Shown: positions 33,801-42,575, counted from the first letter of the stretch. The stretch: DNA of 64,000 nt from SG8-41 sp035649495 (GCA_035649495.1 DASRJL010000064.1:1-64000); one strand, 5' to 3'. A program made the numbers and translations. Notes: generated from the letters alone by a model not told the origin.

Positions 33801-34308
33801 GATCGAGATCCACCGCGCGCCGGAAATGTGCGATCGCGTCGCCCTCGCGGCCCTGATTCCAGCACGCCATGGCAAGGTGAAGCCAGGTCTCTCCGGAGCC
33901 CGCGTCATGCGCGAGCGCGAGCTTGAACGAGTCCTCGGCCTCCTCATAGCGCCGTAGCTCGAGGAACGCGATACCCTGGTGCACTATCGCATCGACGAAG
34001 TCGTGTCGGGCGTCGATGGCTCGCTGAAAGCGCGCGACGGCCTCCTCGAACCGGCCCAGCTCGCGCAGCGCGAGCCCCGCCTGGTAGTGGGCCTCCGCGT
34101 ACTCCGGGTAAGCAGCCACCGCCGCATCGAACAACGCCAGCGCCTCGGCGGATTTTCCCTCATGCAGCGCGCCGGCACCGGTCTCGCACAGGCGTCGCGC
34201 TGCATCCGGAACGCCGCGGTCCGGAGCGCGGCCGGCGGGAGCATCGACCCGCGGCGCCACCTCGCCTCGCAGCCAGCCCCTGACCCTGCGTGTCAGCTCG
34301 TCCAGCAT
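30883..34308 (-). CDS. Double TPR-glycosyltransferase fusion (TPR-GT-TPR-GT)
   Basis: 1141 residues with an internally duplicated architecture. About ten TPRs (~35-375) lead to GT domain 1 with VLVWGEQGVGDEILF near 396 and KVGISWRS. A second TPR set (~680-840) leads to GT domain 2 near 866-1130. Domain 2 keeps the fold-level pattern (KVGFSWRS; SAPTAVSVLSAALGVPTW), but its first motif reads AWKESSVGSQLVF instead of GEQGxGDEI, so it may be inactive or altered. Both GT domains resemble that of the protein at 19168-20841. Likely role: surface glycan or protein glycosylation; substrate unknown. Confidence 0.83.
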   Translation of the reverse strand: MLDELTRRVRGWLRGEVAPRVDAPAGRAPDRGVPDAARRLCETGAGALHEGKSAEALALFDAAVAAYPEYAEAHYQAGLALRELGRFEEAVARFQRAIDARHDFVDAIVHQGIAFLELRRYEEAEDSFKLALAHDAGSGETWLHLAMACWNQGREGDAIAHFRRAVDLDPGLGEGHIHLAGLLHAQGRFDEAIESYRLAHVSRPGMPELHVNAGIALLKLGRVDEAAAEFERALALRADFPEASFNLGNARREQDRKDEAIACYERAIGSKPDYSDAYVNLGSVLKDRADIDRALECYERARSLAPDSVEAHHNMGVMLNYLGRPHEAIPCYEQAQKARPGHPESQLNLAIARLQTGDFERGWRDYECRFRQPNPEMGTQARPFGHPRWEGESLAGRSVLVWGEQGVGDEILFSSLYPEVAVAAQRCVIECAPKLVPLFARSFPGARVVAKSDPPHPGAAQAFDFQVPAGSLARWLRPSLASFPERRGHLVPAPERVAWWKARLARLGDGHKVGISWRSTNLKGERSLACTRLEQWGPILAVPGVLFVCLQYDECGAELDEARQRFGVAIHAFPEVDLYNDLDEAAALTQAIDLVISAPTAVSLLSAALGVRTWQMSYGADWQVHGTDRNPWFPAMTQLKRAWNQEWDEVIADIAARLRAEACAAADGDTAAGQQEGGALYDDLRQSGRLLEESRFAEARSELELLVSREPRSAEATLGLARALRGLDKLQEAGEQYERAIELAPELDAAALELGIVRYEQGRIDEADAAYRRLLERDPGHLPARANRALANYLRGDLDAAIAQNEEVLRERPDYAEARFNLGLALLARGEFDRGWQGYEWRFDEATRAARARDFPFPRWAGEDLGGKTILAWKESSVGSQLVFAGMFPELVARAGYCVIECAPKLAPLFARSFPDCDVVPRTEPPHPYTQQAIDFQIPAGSLGRWLRRSLGDFPERSAYLVADPARVAYWRERLRALGPGPKVGFSWRSIVFRGERALACTRIEQWEPVLTTRGATFVSLQYDECAEELARAREIFGGAVHEIREIDMFNDLDEVAALTRALDLVVSAPTAVSVLSAALGVPTWQLHHGTDWQMHGAERHPWLRSLRRFQRGLYQPWEEVMATVAGELQAWITARGSAGG

Positions 34309-34330
34309 GTCGGGCGCTGCGGCGGGAGCC

Positions 34331-35017
34331 TCACTTGCGATTGCGGCGGCGCTCGACGTGTTCCATTCTCTGGTACTCGTCGCGCCACTCCTCGGCGTAC
34401 TGACAATCCCGGTACTCCGTGAAATACGGGCCGCCCTCGGTATAGTGCAGCAGCGCCGCGTCGTGACGCGGCGGATCGTACCCCACGAGGTGATTCCAGC
34501 GGCCGGGGAGCGCCCCGATCAGATCCTCGCTCTCGAGCCACTTGAACTGGTGCAGTTCCAGGCCCGAGGCGGTGTTGACGTACGCCGGCGTCAACGTCCG
34601 GCAGCGGGCGTTGTTGAACAGCATCACGCTCGACCAGTTCTTCTTCTCGTACTTGCTCTGCGGCTCGCCCAGGAACTTGACGGTCTCCCTGGGCACGTGG
34701 ACGTGCTTGACGACCATCACCGCGTAACTGTCGTCCCGCAGGCCCCAGAGTCGGGCGATGTCGTCGCGCATGACCATGTCGCAGTCCATGAAGATGGACC
34801 ATCCCTCGTAGCCCGACAGATGTGGCGTCAGAAACCGGGAGAAGGAGAAATCGGTGCTCTGCAGCGGGTGGCGTTCACGCGTCAGTATTCCCTTCAGCTG
34901 GGTAAGCCTCAGCGGAGCGATGGTGACGGGTTCCGACGCGAGGCGCTGAATGCTGTGGGACAGCACGTTGTAGGCGACGGCTTCCCGGTCGTCGTAGCCG
35001 ATGAAAACTCTGATCAT
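34331..35017 (-). CDS. Glycosyltransferase (GT8-like, DxD type)
   Basis: 228 residues from ATG 35017 (MIRVFIGYDDREAVAYNV). The GT-A metal motif is WSIFMDCDMVMRDDI, followed by LFNNARCRTLTPAYVNT and LPGRWNHLVGYD. This is a compact glycosyltransferase often found in polysaccharide loci. It is the first intact gene of the minus-strand glycan operon. Downstream is the double TPR-GT gene after a 22-bp gap. Confidence 0.8.
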   Translation of the reverse strand: MIRVFIGYDDREAVAYNVLSHSIQRLASEPVTIAPLRLTQLKGILTRERHPLQSTDFSFSRFLTPHLSGYEGWSIFMDCDMVMRDDIARLWGLRDDSYAVMVVKHVHVPRETVKFLGEPQSKYEKKNWSSVMLFNNARCRTLTPAYVNTASGLELHQFKWLESEDLIGALPGRWNHLVGYDPPRHDAALLHYTEGGPYFTEYRDCQYAEEWRDEYQRMEHVERRRNRK

Positions 35018-35079
35018 GCTCGTGCTCTTCGTCTTGGGCGCCGCGCGCGGCTCCCGCATTCTACGATATGCGGCGCTCC

Positions 35080-35623
35080 TCAGGCGGCAGAAAGCGCCCG
35101 GAAGGCGGCGTCCCATTGCAGCGCAATCGCCGACGGCGAGTAGCGCTCCGCGACGTGCCGCTGTCCCGCCTCGAGGCGGCGCCGCACCTCGCGCGGGTTG
35201 GCGAGCGCCCATTCGATGCCGTGCACCAGGTCGGCCCCGATCCACGAGTAGCGATCGAGTTCGCGGTAGGACTCGATCGGATGCGCCACGACAAATCGCC
35301 CGGACCACGCAGATGTCCACGACGATGCGCTGGCCCCTGCTCTTCGCGGCGCACACGATCCCCAGAGCGAGGCTCGCGAGCTTTCGAAGAGCACCTGTCT
35401 CGGGAAACATGACTTTGGCGAACACGACCACATCGCCGGTGACACGGGCCATGACGGAGTCCAGTCCATTCCCGGGCTGCACGTGCAGGACCTCGATACG
35501 AGGCCCCATGGCTTGCAGCGGCGGCCGCGGAATGAGCAGACGATGACGCAGGGAGGAGACCGTCGAGAAGCCCGCACCTCCCGTTTCGACGATCTCGTGA
35601 AACGCAATCCACGTGGTGTTCAT
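35080..35623 (-). pseudogene. Decayed glycosyltransferase gene
   Basis: One frame from ATG 35623 gives a plausible N-terminus (MNTTWIAFHEIVETGG, RIEVLHVQPGNGLD, VVVFAKVMFPE, IVVDIC). A different frame then gives a typical GT C-terminus (HPIESYRELDRYSWIG, ALANPREVRRRLEAGQRHVAERYSP) ending at 35080. The change of frame is near 35300, and the central ~100 residues expected of such an enzyme are absent. Deletion plus frameshift is the simplest reading; an assembly error could explain the shift but not the length. Confidence 0.65.
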
Positions 35624-35856
35624 CGGGCGAGGTCTGCTTCCGCGGCCGTTTCGCCGCGCTGCGCTTCGAGCTCGCAGACGACGTGCGCGATCACGGGTCC
35701 CCATTCACCGCGGCGCGGCTCGCGGAACAGGCGGATCGAGGAATACCGGATCATCCATCGACGAACTGCACGCCCTCGAACCGCAGCACGGGCAGCAACT
35801 CGCGCAGCGACAGCGAGCGCAGGTGCGTGCGGGACAGCCGCGTTCCCCCCCCGCGT
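35620..35856 (-). pseudogene. Remnant of a third TPR-glycosyltransferase gene
   Basis: Two short pieces in different frames match the C-terminal part of the TPR-GT at 19168-20841. Around 35754-35852 is GGGTRLSRTHLRSLSLRELL (compare GGTVHTRSRLRSVELGELL). At 35620-35745 is YSSIRLFREPRRGEWGPVI (compare YPSVRLMRQSGAGGWQPAI). The ~110 residues between them are missing. The remnant's stop overlaps the next ATG as ATGA, showing that these were once adjacent operon genes. Confidence 0.65.
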
Positions 35857-35926
35857 GGACACGAACACGCGGAGCGGACTTCGCTGTTACCTGGTGGCGA
35901 CATCGCCGCGACAGTATACTTCAGCC

Positions 35927-37075
35927 GTGCCACGCGTGATTCTCTTCAAGGGCAAATTCCAATACGGCGCAGTCAACGTATTCGTGGACGAGCTCGCGAA
36001 AGGGCTGGCAGCCCTGGGACGCGAGACGATTCTCGTCGATCTCGCCGTCAGTTCGGATAGATCGCGTCTGGAAGAGGAACTGAGCCGTCCCTTCGAATTC
36101 ATCGTTGCCTTCGCCGCGATCGGCACACGGCCGCAGCATCTCCCGGCAGGATCGCACATGTATGACCGGCTGAGCGCACCCTACGTCGCGGTCCTGGTCG
36201 ATCATCCGTCCTACCAACTCGATCGTTTCACGATCGACAACATGATAATCACCTGCTACGACCGGACACACGTCGCTTTCCTGAATAGATATTTGGAAGG
36301 AAGGAAGCGGGTTGAATTCCTGGCGCACGGCGGCTCGGCGGCAGGCGACGACAGGCCCGCTCCCGGTCCGCGGCCGATCGGAATCCTGTTCCCTGGGACG
36401 TACGCGGACCCGGACGCCGAGTACGACTCCTTGCGCAAGTCGCTCCCCCCCGATGTCTACGAGATCATGGATTTCGTCATCGAACGCCTGATCACGAGCG
36501 ATGGCGAGCCGATGGAGAACGCGCTGTCCGCGGTACTGGCGGCCGAAGGCAGGGAAGACGAATGGGCGCGGTTCTGCCCGTATCTGCTGCCGCTCGAGTC
36601 CTTCGTGAAACCGTACAAGCGGATGGAAGTATTGAGACGGCTCGATGGCGCCGGACTCGCGATCGAGATACTCGGCAATCACTGGCCTGACTCGTTATTC
36701 CGTCATCATCGGATACAACCGGCACGGCCGTACGGCGACGTGCTGCGTCTGATGCAGCAATCGAAGATGGTGCTCAACATGGGTTTCGTCCCGGACGGCT
36801 CGCACGAGCGCGTTTTTTCCGCCCTACTGAACGGTGCCCTGCCGGTTTCAGATTGCAATCCCTACCTCGAGGAGACGTTCCCGCACGCAAGCGACATGCT
36901 GCTCTTTCGGTGGACCCGGCTCGATGAGCTGCCGGCCAGGATCGCGGCCTGGCTGAACGACGAGGCATCGCTCGCCGGATATCCATCGAGAGCAAACGAG
37001 CTGGGGCGGGCGCATACCTGGGCCGTCCGGGCCGGGCAGCTTCTGGAGCTCGTCAGGCGCTCGACGCCGGGCTGA
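35927..37075 (+). CDS. CgeB-like glycosyltransferase family protein
   Basis: 382 residues from GTG 35927 (PRVILFKGKFQYGAVNVFV). The C-terminal region (VLNMGFVPDGSHERVFSALLNGALPVSDCNPYLEETFP, then RWTRLDELPARIAAWL) matches the C-terminal domain of CgeB/DUF3880-type glycosyltransferases. The N-terminal half is less conserved. A TATACT lies at 35914-35919, 8 bp before the start, so the transcript may be nearly leaderless. It faces away from the decayed genes and ends the glycan locus. Enzyme activity is inferred. Confidence 0.68.
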   Translation: MPRVILFKGKFQYGAVNVFVDELAKGLAALGRETILVDLAVSSDRSRLEEELSRPFEFIVAFAAIGTRPQHLPAGSHMYDRLSAPYVAVLVDHPSYQLDRFTIDNMIITCYDRTHVAFLNRYLEGRKRVEFLAHGGSAAGDDRPAPGPRPIGILFPGTYADPDAEYDSLRKSLPPDVYEIMDFVIERLITSDGEPMENALSAVLAAEGREDEWARFCPYLLPLESFVKPYKRMEVLRRLDGAGLAIEILGNHWPDSLFRHHRIQPARPYGDVLRLMQQSKMVLNMGFVPDGSHERVFSALLNGALPVSDCNPYLEETFPHASDMLLFRWTRLDELPARIAAWLNDEASLAGYPSRANELGRAHTWAVRAGQLLELVRRSTPG

Positions 37076-37197
37076 GTCGAAGTTTCGCCAGCCCGGCAGT
37101 ATTGACTCGGCGTATCATCGCCGCAATAATGCAACGGCTTATTTTCGTGGAGAAAGCGCGACCCTGCTCCGGGACCGCTGCTCCGCCGGGAGACGAC

Positions 37198-37542
37198 ATG
37201 GGACTGTTCGGCTCGGTTTCGAGCAAGGGCGTAGACCAGTTCGCCAAGGAACTCGCGCAGGCCATCGCCAAGCGCTACCCGCCCACGATGGACCAAGGCA
37301 GCGCGGAGCGCAAGATCTCGCAGAAGCGCCTCTCCACGATACTGGAGGAAACCTTCAGCCGGGCCGTCGATTTCAGGGACCAGCACCGGCTCGGCCTCTA
37401 CAAGAAGGCTCGCCTGGGCAACACGTTCCGCTGGGAGTTGACCGAGCTGGGCTACAGCAAGCAGTTCGTCGAGACCGCGACCGAAGGTCTGGTCGTCTAC
37501 ATCTCTCGCAAGGCCGGCGAATCCGCCAAACGCGGCGGCTGA
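37198..37542 (+). CDS. Conserved hypothetical protein
   Basis: 114 residues from ATG 37198 (MGLFGSVSSKGVDQFAKELA). An upstream in-frame ATG would add 32 residues of non-conserved look. The protein is basic and helical: RYPPTMDQGSAERKISQKRLSTILEE, then FRWELTELGYSKQFVETATEGLVVY. Similar small proteins occur in betaproteobacteria to my knowledge, but none has a defined role. It is convergent with the HD-GYP gene; the stops are 43 bp apart. Confidence 0.72.
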   Translation: MGLFGSVSSKGVDQFAKELAQAIAKRYPPTMDQGSAERKISQKRLSTILEETFSRAVDFRDQHRLGLYKKARLGNTFRWELTELGYSKQFVETATEGLVVYISRKAGESAKRGG

Positions 37543-37585
37543 TCCCGTACCCGGCGTTCCGCGCCGCGCGGCCTGATCCGGGGAA

Positions 37586-39232
37586 TCAGGCGGCCGGCGG
37601 CGGCACGTAGCCCGGAATCGTCTCGACCTTCACGTCGTCGATCTGGTCCGGATCGAGGAACTGCCTGGCGTAGCTGTCGTAGACCTTGTTCCACATGAAG
37701 ATGTCGAAGAGGTCGGGGTCGACGTGGCCGTTCAGCTTGAACCTGCCGAGGATCGTCAGCGCCTCGGTGAGCGTCTTGCCCTTCTTGTAGGGCCGGTCCT
37801 TCGCCGTCAGCGCCTCGAAGATGTCGGCAATCCCCATGCAGCGCGCCTGGACCGACATCTGCTCGCGCTTCAAGCCCCGCGGATAGCCCTTGCCGTCCAT
37901 GCGCTCGTGGTGCCCGCCGGCGTACTCCGCCACGTTCTGCAGGTGGCCGGGCCACGGCAGCGCCTCCAGCATCTGTATCGTCACCTCGATATGGTGGTTG
38001 ATGACCTGGCGCTCCCCCGGCGTCAGCGTGCCGTAGCGGATCGTGAGATTGGCGAGCTCCTCCTCCGACAAAAAGGCCGACGGCGTGCCCTCGGCATCGC
38101 GCCACCGGTACTTTTCCGAGATCGCCTTCACGCGCGCGACGTCCTCCTCCTTCATGCTTTCCCCGCCCGTGTTGGAGCGGCGCAGGAATTCCCGGTCGTC
38201 CTCGATCTCCTTCGACCGCGCCGCAAGCTCGCGCTTGAATTCGGCGGTCTCCGCGTGCTGCACCGCCGCGAGCTGCTTCCTCAGCAGCTCGATCTCCGCG
38301 TCGCGCCTCACCACCTCGAAGCGCGTGTCGACCAGGCTGATACGGTCGTAGATCGTCTGCAGCTTGGTCGCCTTGTCGACGACGTGCACCGGCGTGGTCA
38401 CCTTGCCGCAATCGTGCAGCAGGCCCGCTATCTTCAGCTCGTAGCGGTCGCGCTCCGTCATCGTGAAGTCCTTCAACGGGCCGACGTGGCAGTTGTTCAC
38501 CGCCTCGGCGAGCAGCATGGTGAGGACCGGAACGCGCTGGCAATGCCCGCCGGTGTAGGGCGACTTGTCGTCGATCGCGGCGTTGATGAGGCCGATGAAG
38601 GACTCGAACAGGTCCTCGAGGTGGTTGATGAGGAGCCGCGTGGTGAGCGCGATCGCCGCCTGCGAAGCCAGCGACTCGGCCAGCTGCTGGTCGGTACCCG
38701 AGAACGCCCTCACGGTCCCCGTCGCCCGGTCCTTGGCGTTGATCAGCTGCAGCACGCCGATGATTTCGCCCTCGTGGTTCTTCATCGGCACGGTCAGGAA
38801 CGATTGCGAGCGGTAGCCCGTCTTCTTGTCGAAGCTCTTGGTCCCGCTGAAGTCGAAACCTTCCTCCGTGTACGCGTCGGCAATGTTCACGGAGCGGTCG
38901 TGATGGACCGCGTACGACGCAACCATCGAGAGTATCGGCTTGTCCTCCTTGTCGCGGAGGTAGATCGGGTAGAACGGGATCTCGACCCCGCTCGTTCCAC
39001 CCATGGCGATGTTGAGGGTGTCGTTGCGCATGATCTCGAAGCGCAGCGACTTCTCCTCGGTCATCCGGTAGAGCGTGCCCCCGTCCGCGTTGGTGATGTC
39101 CTTGGCCGCGAGCAGTATCGTCTCGAGGAGACGGTTGATGTCCTTTTCCTGCGAGAGCGCGACACCGATCCGGTTCAGCTGCTCGAGACGCTTGAGCAGG
39201 TCGGCGTCGCCAGCCCGGAAGGCGTCGTTCAT
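37586..39232 (-). CDS. GAF and HD-GYP domain phosphodiesterase
   Basis: 548 residues. The N-terminal GAF domain is at ~15-195 (ILLAAKDITNADGGTLY; KKTGYRSQSFLTVPM; GEIIGVLQLINAKD). The HD part of an HD-GYP domain is near 275 (LLHDCGKVTTPVHV). A ~130-residue coiled-coil-like insertion follows, then the second part with HHERMDGKGYPRGL near 445. HD-GYP proteins hydrolyse cyclic di-GMP; the catalytic His-Asp and GYP motifs are present, so activity is expected. Last gene of the signalling operon, 33 bp after the ATPase gene. Its GAF resembles that of the ATPase. Confidence 0.92.
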   Translation of the reverse strand: MNDAFRAGDADLLKRLEQLNRIGVALSQEKDINRLLETILLAAKDITNADGGTLYRMTEEKSLRFEIMRNDTLNIAMGGTSGVEIPFYPIYLRDKEDKPILSMVASYAVHHDRSVNIADAYTEEGFDFSGTKSFDKKTGYRSQSFLTVPMKNHEGEIIGVLQLINAKDRATGTVRAFSGTDQQLAESLASQAAIALTTRLLINHLEDLFESFIGLINAAIDDKSPYTGGHCQRVPVLTMLLAEAVNNCHVGPLKDFTMTERDRYELKIAGLLHDCGKVTTPVHVVDKATKLQTIYDRISLVDTRFEVVRRDAEIELLRKQLAAVQHAETAEFKRELAARSKEIEDDREFLRRSNTGGESMKEEDVARVKAISEKYRWRDAEGTPSAFLSEEELANLTIRYGTLTPGERQVINHHIEVTIQMLEALPWPGHLQNVAEYAGGHHERMDGKGYPRGLKREQMSVQARCMGIADIFEALTAKDRPYKKGKTLTEALTILGRFKLNGHVDPDLFDIFMWNKVYDSYARQFLDPDQIDDVKVETIPGYVPPPAA

Positions 39233-39265
39233 GGAGAACCTATCTCAACAATAGGCACGGTCCCT

Positions 39266-41713
39266 CTACTTGATACAAACCGCCCGCACCTGCGGCATGT
39301 CGGTGATCCCGGACAGCACCTTCTCGATGCCGTCCTGCTTCAGGGTGGACATGCCGTCGTCCATGGCTACGGCGAACATCATCGCGACGCGCGCGTGCTC
39401 CTGGATGCACTTCTTCATGCGGTCGGTGCCGATCAGGAGCTCGTGCAGGCCGACCCGGCCCTTGTAGCCGGTGTTGCCGCACACGTCGCACCCCTTGGCC
39501 GTGTACAGGATGATCTGGCCCTTCTCGTTGCCGAACTCCTTGGTCCATTCGTTCAGCAGGGCAGTCTTCTTCTCCTGGACTATCCCCCGTTGCTTCACGC
39601 TTTCCTCGGCGTTCAGCCGCCGCGGCTCCCCGGTCTTCTCGTCGAGCACGGCGCCCCATGACTCCGTATTCTGCAGCTCGTGCGAGTACTCGTCGATGAG
39701 CGAGGTCAGTTCCTCGGGCGTCGCGACGTGCGCCTCCTTGCACTTGCACAGCCGGCGCGCAAGGCGCTGGGCCATGATGCCGAGCAGCGCGTCCGCAAAA
39801 TTGAACGGATCCATGCCCATGTCGAGCAGCCGGATGATCGATTCCGGCGCGCTGTTGGTGTGCAGGGTCGCGAATACCAGGTGGCCCGTCAGCGAGGCCT
39901 CGATGCCCGTCGAAACCGTCTCCTTGTCGCGCATCTCGCCGACCATGATCACGTCGGGATCGGCGCGCAGGAACGCCTTCATCGCGATGGCGAACGTCAT
40001 CCCGGCCTTGGGATTCATCTGCACCTGCCGCAATCCCTTCTGCGTGATTTCGACCGGGTCCTCCGCCGTCCAGATCTTCATCTCCGGCGTGTTGAGGTAG
40101 CCCAGGATCGAGTGCAGCGTGGTGGTCTTCCCGGAGCCGGTCGGCCCGCACACGAAGAAGAGGCCGTACGGCTTGTCCACCTCCTGCTTGCAGAGCCGGA
40201 GATTCTTCTTCGAGAAACCCATCTTGTCGAGCGGCAGCGGCTCGCCCGCGGCGAGTATCCGCATCACGATGTCCTCGACCCCGCCCGCGGTCGGGATGGT
40301 GGCGACCCGCAGCTCGATGTCGAGCGGGCCGAACTTCTTGAACTTGATCTTGCCGTCCTGGGGCTTCCTGCGCTCGGAGATGTCGAGGTCGCACATGATC
40401 TTCAGCCGCGCTGCGATCGCCATGCGGTAGCTGCCCGGCACCGAGATGTAGCTCATCAGCTCGCCGTCCTTGCGGAAGCGGATCTCGGTCTTGGCCTTGC
40501 CCGGGTAGGGCTCGATGTGGATGTCCGAGGCGCCCTGCTGGTAGGCGTCGATGATGACCTTGTTGACGAGCTTCACCACCTCGTTGTCGTTCGCGGCGGA
40601 GGCGACGTCATCGCCGCCCGTCTCGAGCACTTCGGTCTCCTCGTCGAGCGTGCCGAGGATGTCGCCGATGTCGCCGGTGTCCTGCATCCCGACGCCGGCG
40701 CTGCCGCCGAACATCTGGTCGAGCGTCGACGCGAACTCGCGGTTGGTGGTGACCCTGTAGAGGACCTTGCTCTTCGGATAGACGTTGTTCACCATCCGCG
40801 ACGCCTTGATCTTCTCGGGGTCGACGGTCACGATGATGATGCCGTCCTTGGTGTCCTCCAGCGGCACCCACTGGTTGGTCTGGCAGAACTCGCGGCTCAT
40901 GTTCTTCATGAGGTCGGGCGGCTTGATGCGGTCGGGCTTGAACGGCTCGTACGGCACCGAGAAATAGGCCGCCAGCGAGTCGCCGAGCGCCGGCACCTTG
41001 ACCTGGAACTCTTCCACCAGCACCGTCTCGATGTCGAGATTCTTGCGGCGCGCCGAGCGCTGCGCGAGCTCGAGCTCCTCGCCCGAGATCACCGCGCTCG
41101 TCACCAGGCCGTCGTACTTGGTGCGCACCTGCATCATCGGCCCCTGCCGCTGCCGGAAGGCGATGGCGAGCGTCTCGGTGAGATGCAGCACACCTTCCTC
41201 CATCACCGGCAGGAACGGCTGCCCGTTCTTGGCGTTGATGATCTGCACCACGCCGATCAGCTCCTTGGACTTCTGCTCGAGCACGGGCGCGACCAGCATC
41301 TGCTTGGTGCGGTAGCCGGTCTTGGCGTCGACCGCCTTCAGGAAGTTCAACTGCGGGGAGTACGACTTCAGCTCCGCGTCGTCGTACACGTCGCGGATGT
41401 TGATGATGCGCTTGTGGGACGCCACGAAGCCGGCGATCGACTGCTCGTTGATCGGCAGCTTGATGTCCTTGAAGGAGTTCAGCCCCGTCTTGACCTTGGA
41501 GACAATGGACCCCTTGTCCTCGCTCGTGAGATAGATCGTGAGCCGGTCCGCGTTGAAGAGGCTGCACAGGTCCTGCGACAGCTCGAGGATGATTTCGTCG
41601 AGATTCTTGGTCGCATGGATCTTGTTCGTGACAGTCTGCAGCTTCTGCTGAAAATTGAGCTTCTCAGCCAGGTTGTCCTGCACAACCGGCTTGCTCTGGA
41701 GTACCGTGCTCAT
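39266..41713 (-). CDS. GAF-domain PilB/GspE-type secretion ATPase
   Basis: 815 residues. The N-terminal GAF domain is at ~30-195 (LSQDLCSLFNADRLTIYL; KTGYRTKQMLVAPVL; ELIGVVQIINAKNG). An MshEN-like N-domain follows (~210-360), then the motor: Walker A GPTGSGKTTT near 527, Asp box, Walker B RADPDVIMVGE, and His box GHLVFATLHTNSAPE. A C-terminal zinc-type pair (CKC; CDVCG) is present. Such ATPases power type IV pilus extension or type II secretion. A sensory GAF in front is unusual. No platform or pilin gene is beside it; the pilin genes lie 20 kb away. Confidence 0.92.
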   Translation of the reverse strand: MSTVLQSKPVVQDNLAEKLNFQQKLQTVTNKIHATKNLDEIILELSQDLCSLFNADRLTIYLTSEDKGSIVSKVKTGLNSFKDIKLPINEQSIAGFVASHKRIINIRDVYDDAELKSYSPQLNFLKAVDAKTGYRTKQMLVAPVLEQKSKELIGVVQIINAKNGQPFLPVMEEGVLHLTETLAIAFRQRQGPMMQVRTKYDGLVTSAVISGEELELAQRSARRKNLDIETVLVEEFQVKVPALGDSLAAYFSVPYEPFKPDRIKPPDLMKNMSREFCQTNQWVPLEDTKDGIIIVTVDPEKIKASRMVNNVYPKSKVLYRVTTNREFASTLDQMFGGSAGVGMQDTGDIGDILGTLDEETEVLETGGDDVASAANDNEVVKLVNKVIIDAYQQGASDIHIEPYPGKAKTEIRFRKDGELMSYISVPGSYRMAIAARLKIMCDLDISERRKPQDGKIKFKKFGPLDIELRVATIPTAGGVEDIVMRILAAGEPLPLDKMGFSKKNLRLCKQEVDKPYGLFFVCGPTGSGKTTTLHSILGYLNTPEMKIWTAEDPVEITQKGLRQVQMNPKAGMTFAIAMKAFLRADPDVIMVGEMRDKETVSTGIEASLTGHLVFATLHTNSAPESIIRLLDMGMDPFNFADALLGIMAQRLARRLCKCKEAHVATPEELTSLIDEYSHELQNTESWGAVLDEKTGEPRRLNAEESVKQRGIVQEKKTALLNEWTKEFGNEKGQIILYTAKGCDVCGNTGYKGRVGLHELLIGTDRMKKCIQEHARVAMMFAVAMDDGMSTLKQDGIEKVLSGITDMPQVRAVCIK

Positions 41714-41810
41714 ATATTTTCCTCGCCTTCTCTGACCCTTCTTGCCTAGGACATCGACGCTTTCGCGGCCGTTCCCCCGACTTTGCCCCTGTTCCTGCCC
41801 TATATATACG

Positions 41811-42575
41811 CTAAAACTCGAATACCTGATTCGCCTGCAGCATTTGCGGCCGCCGCTCCTTCACCCTGGCGGCGACCTCCTGCATGATCAGCTCGGACTC
41901 GCGCGGCTTCAAGTGCGTGATGAAGACCTGCGGCGTCGGCTTCAGCTTCGCGAGCTCCGCGGCGAGCAGGCTGGGGCACAGGTGCTTGGACGCGGCCGCC
42001 AGGTCGTGCTCGCGGTCGGACAGCGCCGTCTCGATAATCAGGTACTTGAGGTTGGCTATCCGGTTCAGGACCGGCCACAGCTCGTCGTTGGTCGTCGTGT
42101 CCCCCGTGAAAACCAGGCTCGCCCGTCCGGAATCCAGGTGGTAGCCCACCGCCGGGACGACGTGGTTGGCGGGAAGCGGCGTGATCCTGCGGCCGTTCAA
42201 CGCAACCGCGTCCCCGGTCGCGACCGCCTCGTAGCGCATGGCCGGGCGCTGCGGGTCGGGAATCTGCGTGAAATCCGGCCACAGCTTCCAGTTGAAGAGA
42301 TGCGCCTTGAGGATGTCGAGCGTCTCGTTCGTGGCGTGCAGCGTGAGCGGCTTGTCGCGCATCCAGCCCACGGTGTCCACGATGAAAGGGATGCAGGCCA
42401 CGTGATCCATGTGCGAGTGCGTGACGAATATGTGGTCGATCTGGGAGAGCTCGGTCACCGACAGGTCGCCCACTCCGGTTCCCGCGTCTATCAGCGTGTC
42501 GTGGTCGACCAGGAAGGCGGTCGTGCGGAGATCCCCGCCGATGCCCCCGCTGCAGCCCAGAACCTTCAACTTCAT
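41811..42575 (-). CDS. Class II 3',5'-cyclic-nucleotide phosphodiesterase (MBL fold)
   Basis: 254 residues from ATG 42575. Metallo-beta-lactamase-type metal site HSHMDH, an N-terminal LKVLGCSGGIGGDLRTTAFLV, NHVVPAVGYHL, FTGDTTTND and TLITHLKP-type ending (FITHLKPRE) are those of class II cAMP phosphodiesterases. It overlaps the cyclase stop (TGATG), so synthesis and degradation of the cyclic nucleotide are translationally coupled. Confidence 0.88.
   Translation of the reverse strand: MKLKVLGCSGGIGGDLRTTAFLVDHDTLIDAGTGVGDLSVTELSQIDHIFVTHSHMDHVACIPFIVDTVGWMRDKPLTLHATNETLDILKAHLFNWKLWPDFTQIPDPQRPAMRYEAVATGDAVALNGRRITPLPANHVVPAVGYHLDSGRASLVFTGDTTTNDELWPVLNRIANLKYLIIETALSDREHDLAAASKHLCPSLLAAELAKLKPTPQVFITHLKPRESELIMQEVAARVKERRPQMLQANQVFEF

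Noticed and set aside
32284..33957. 557-codon plus-strand open frame over the double TPR-GT gene
   Set aside because: Antisense shadow; the minus strand shows regular TPR periodicity.
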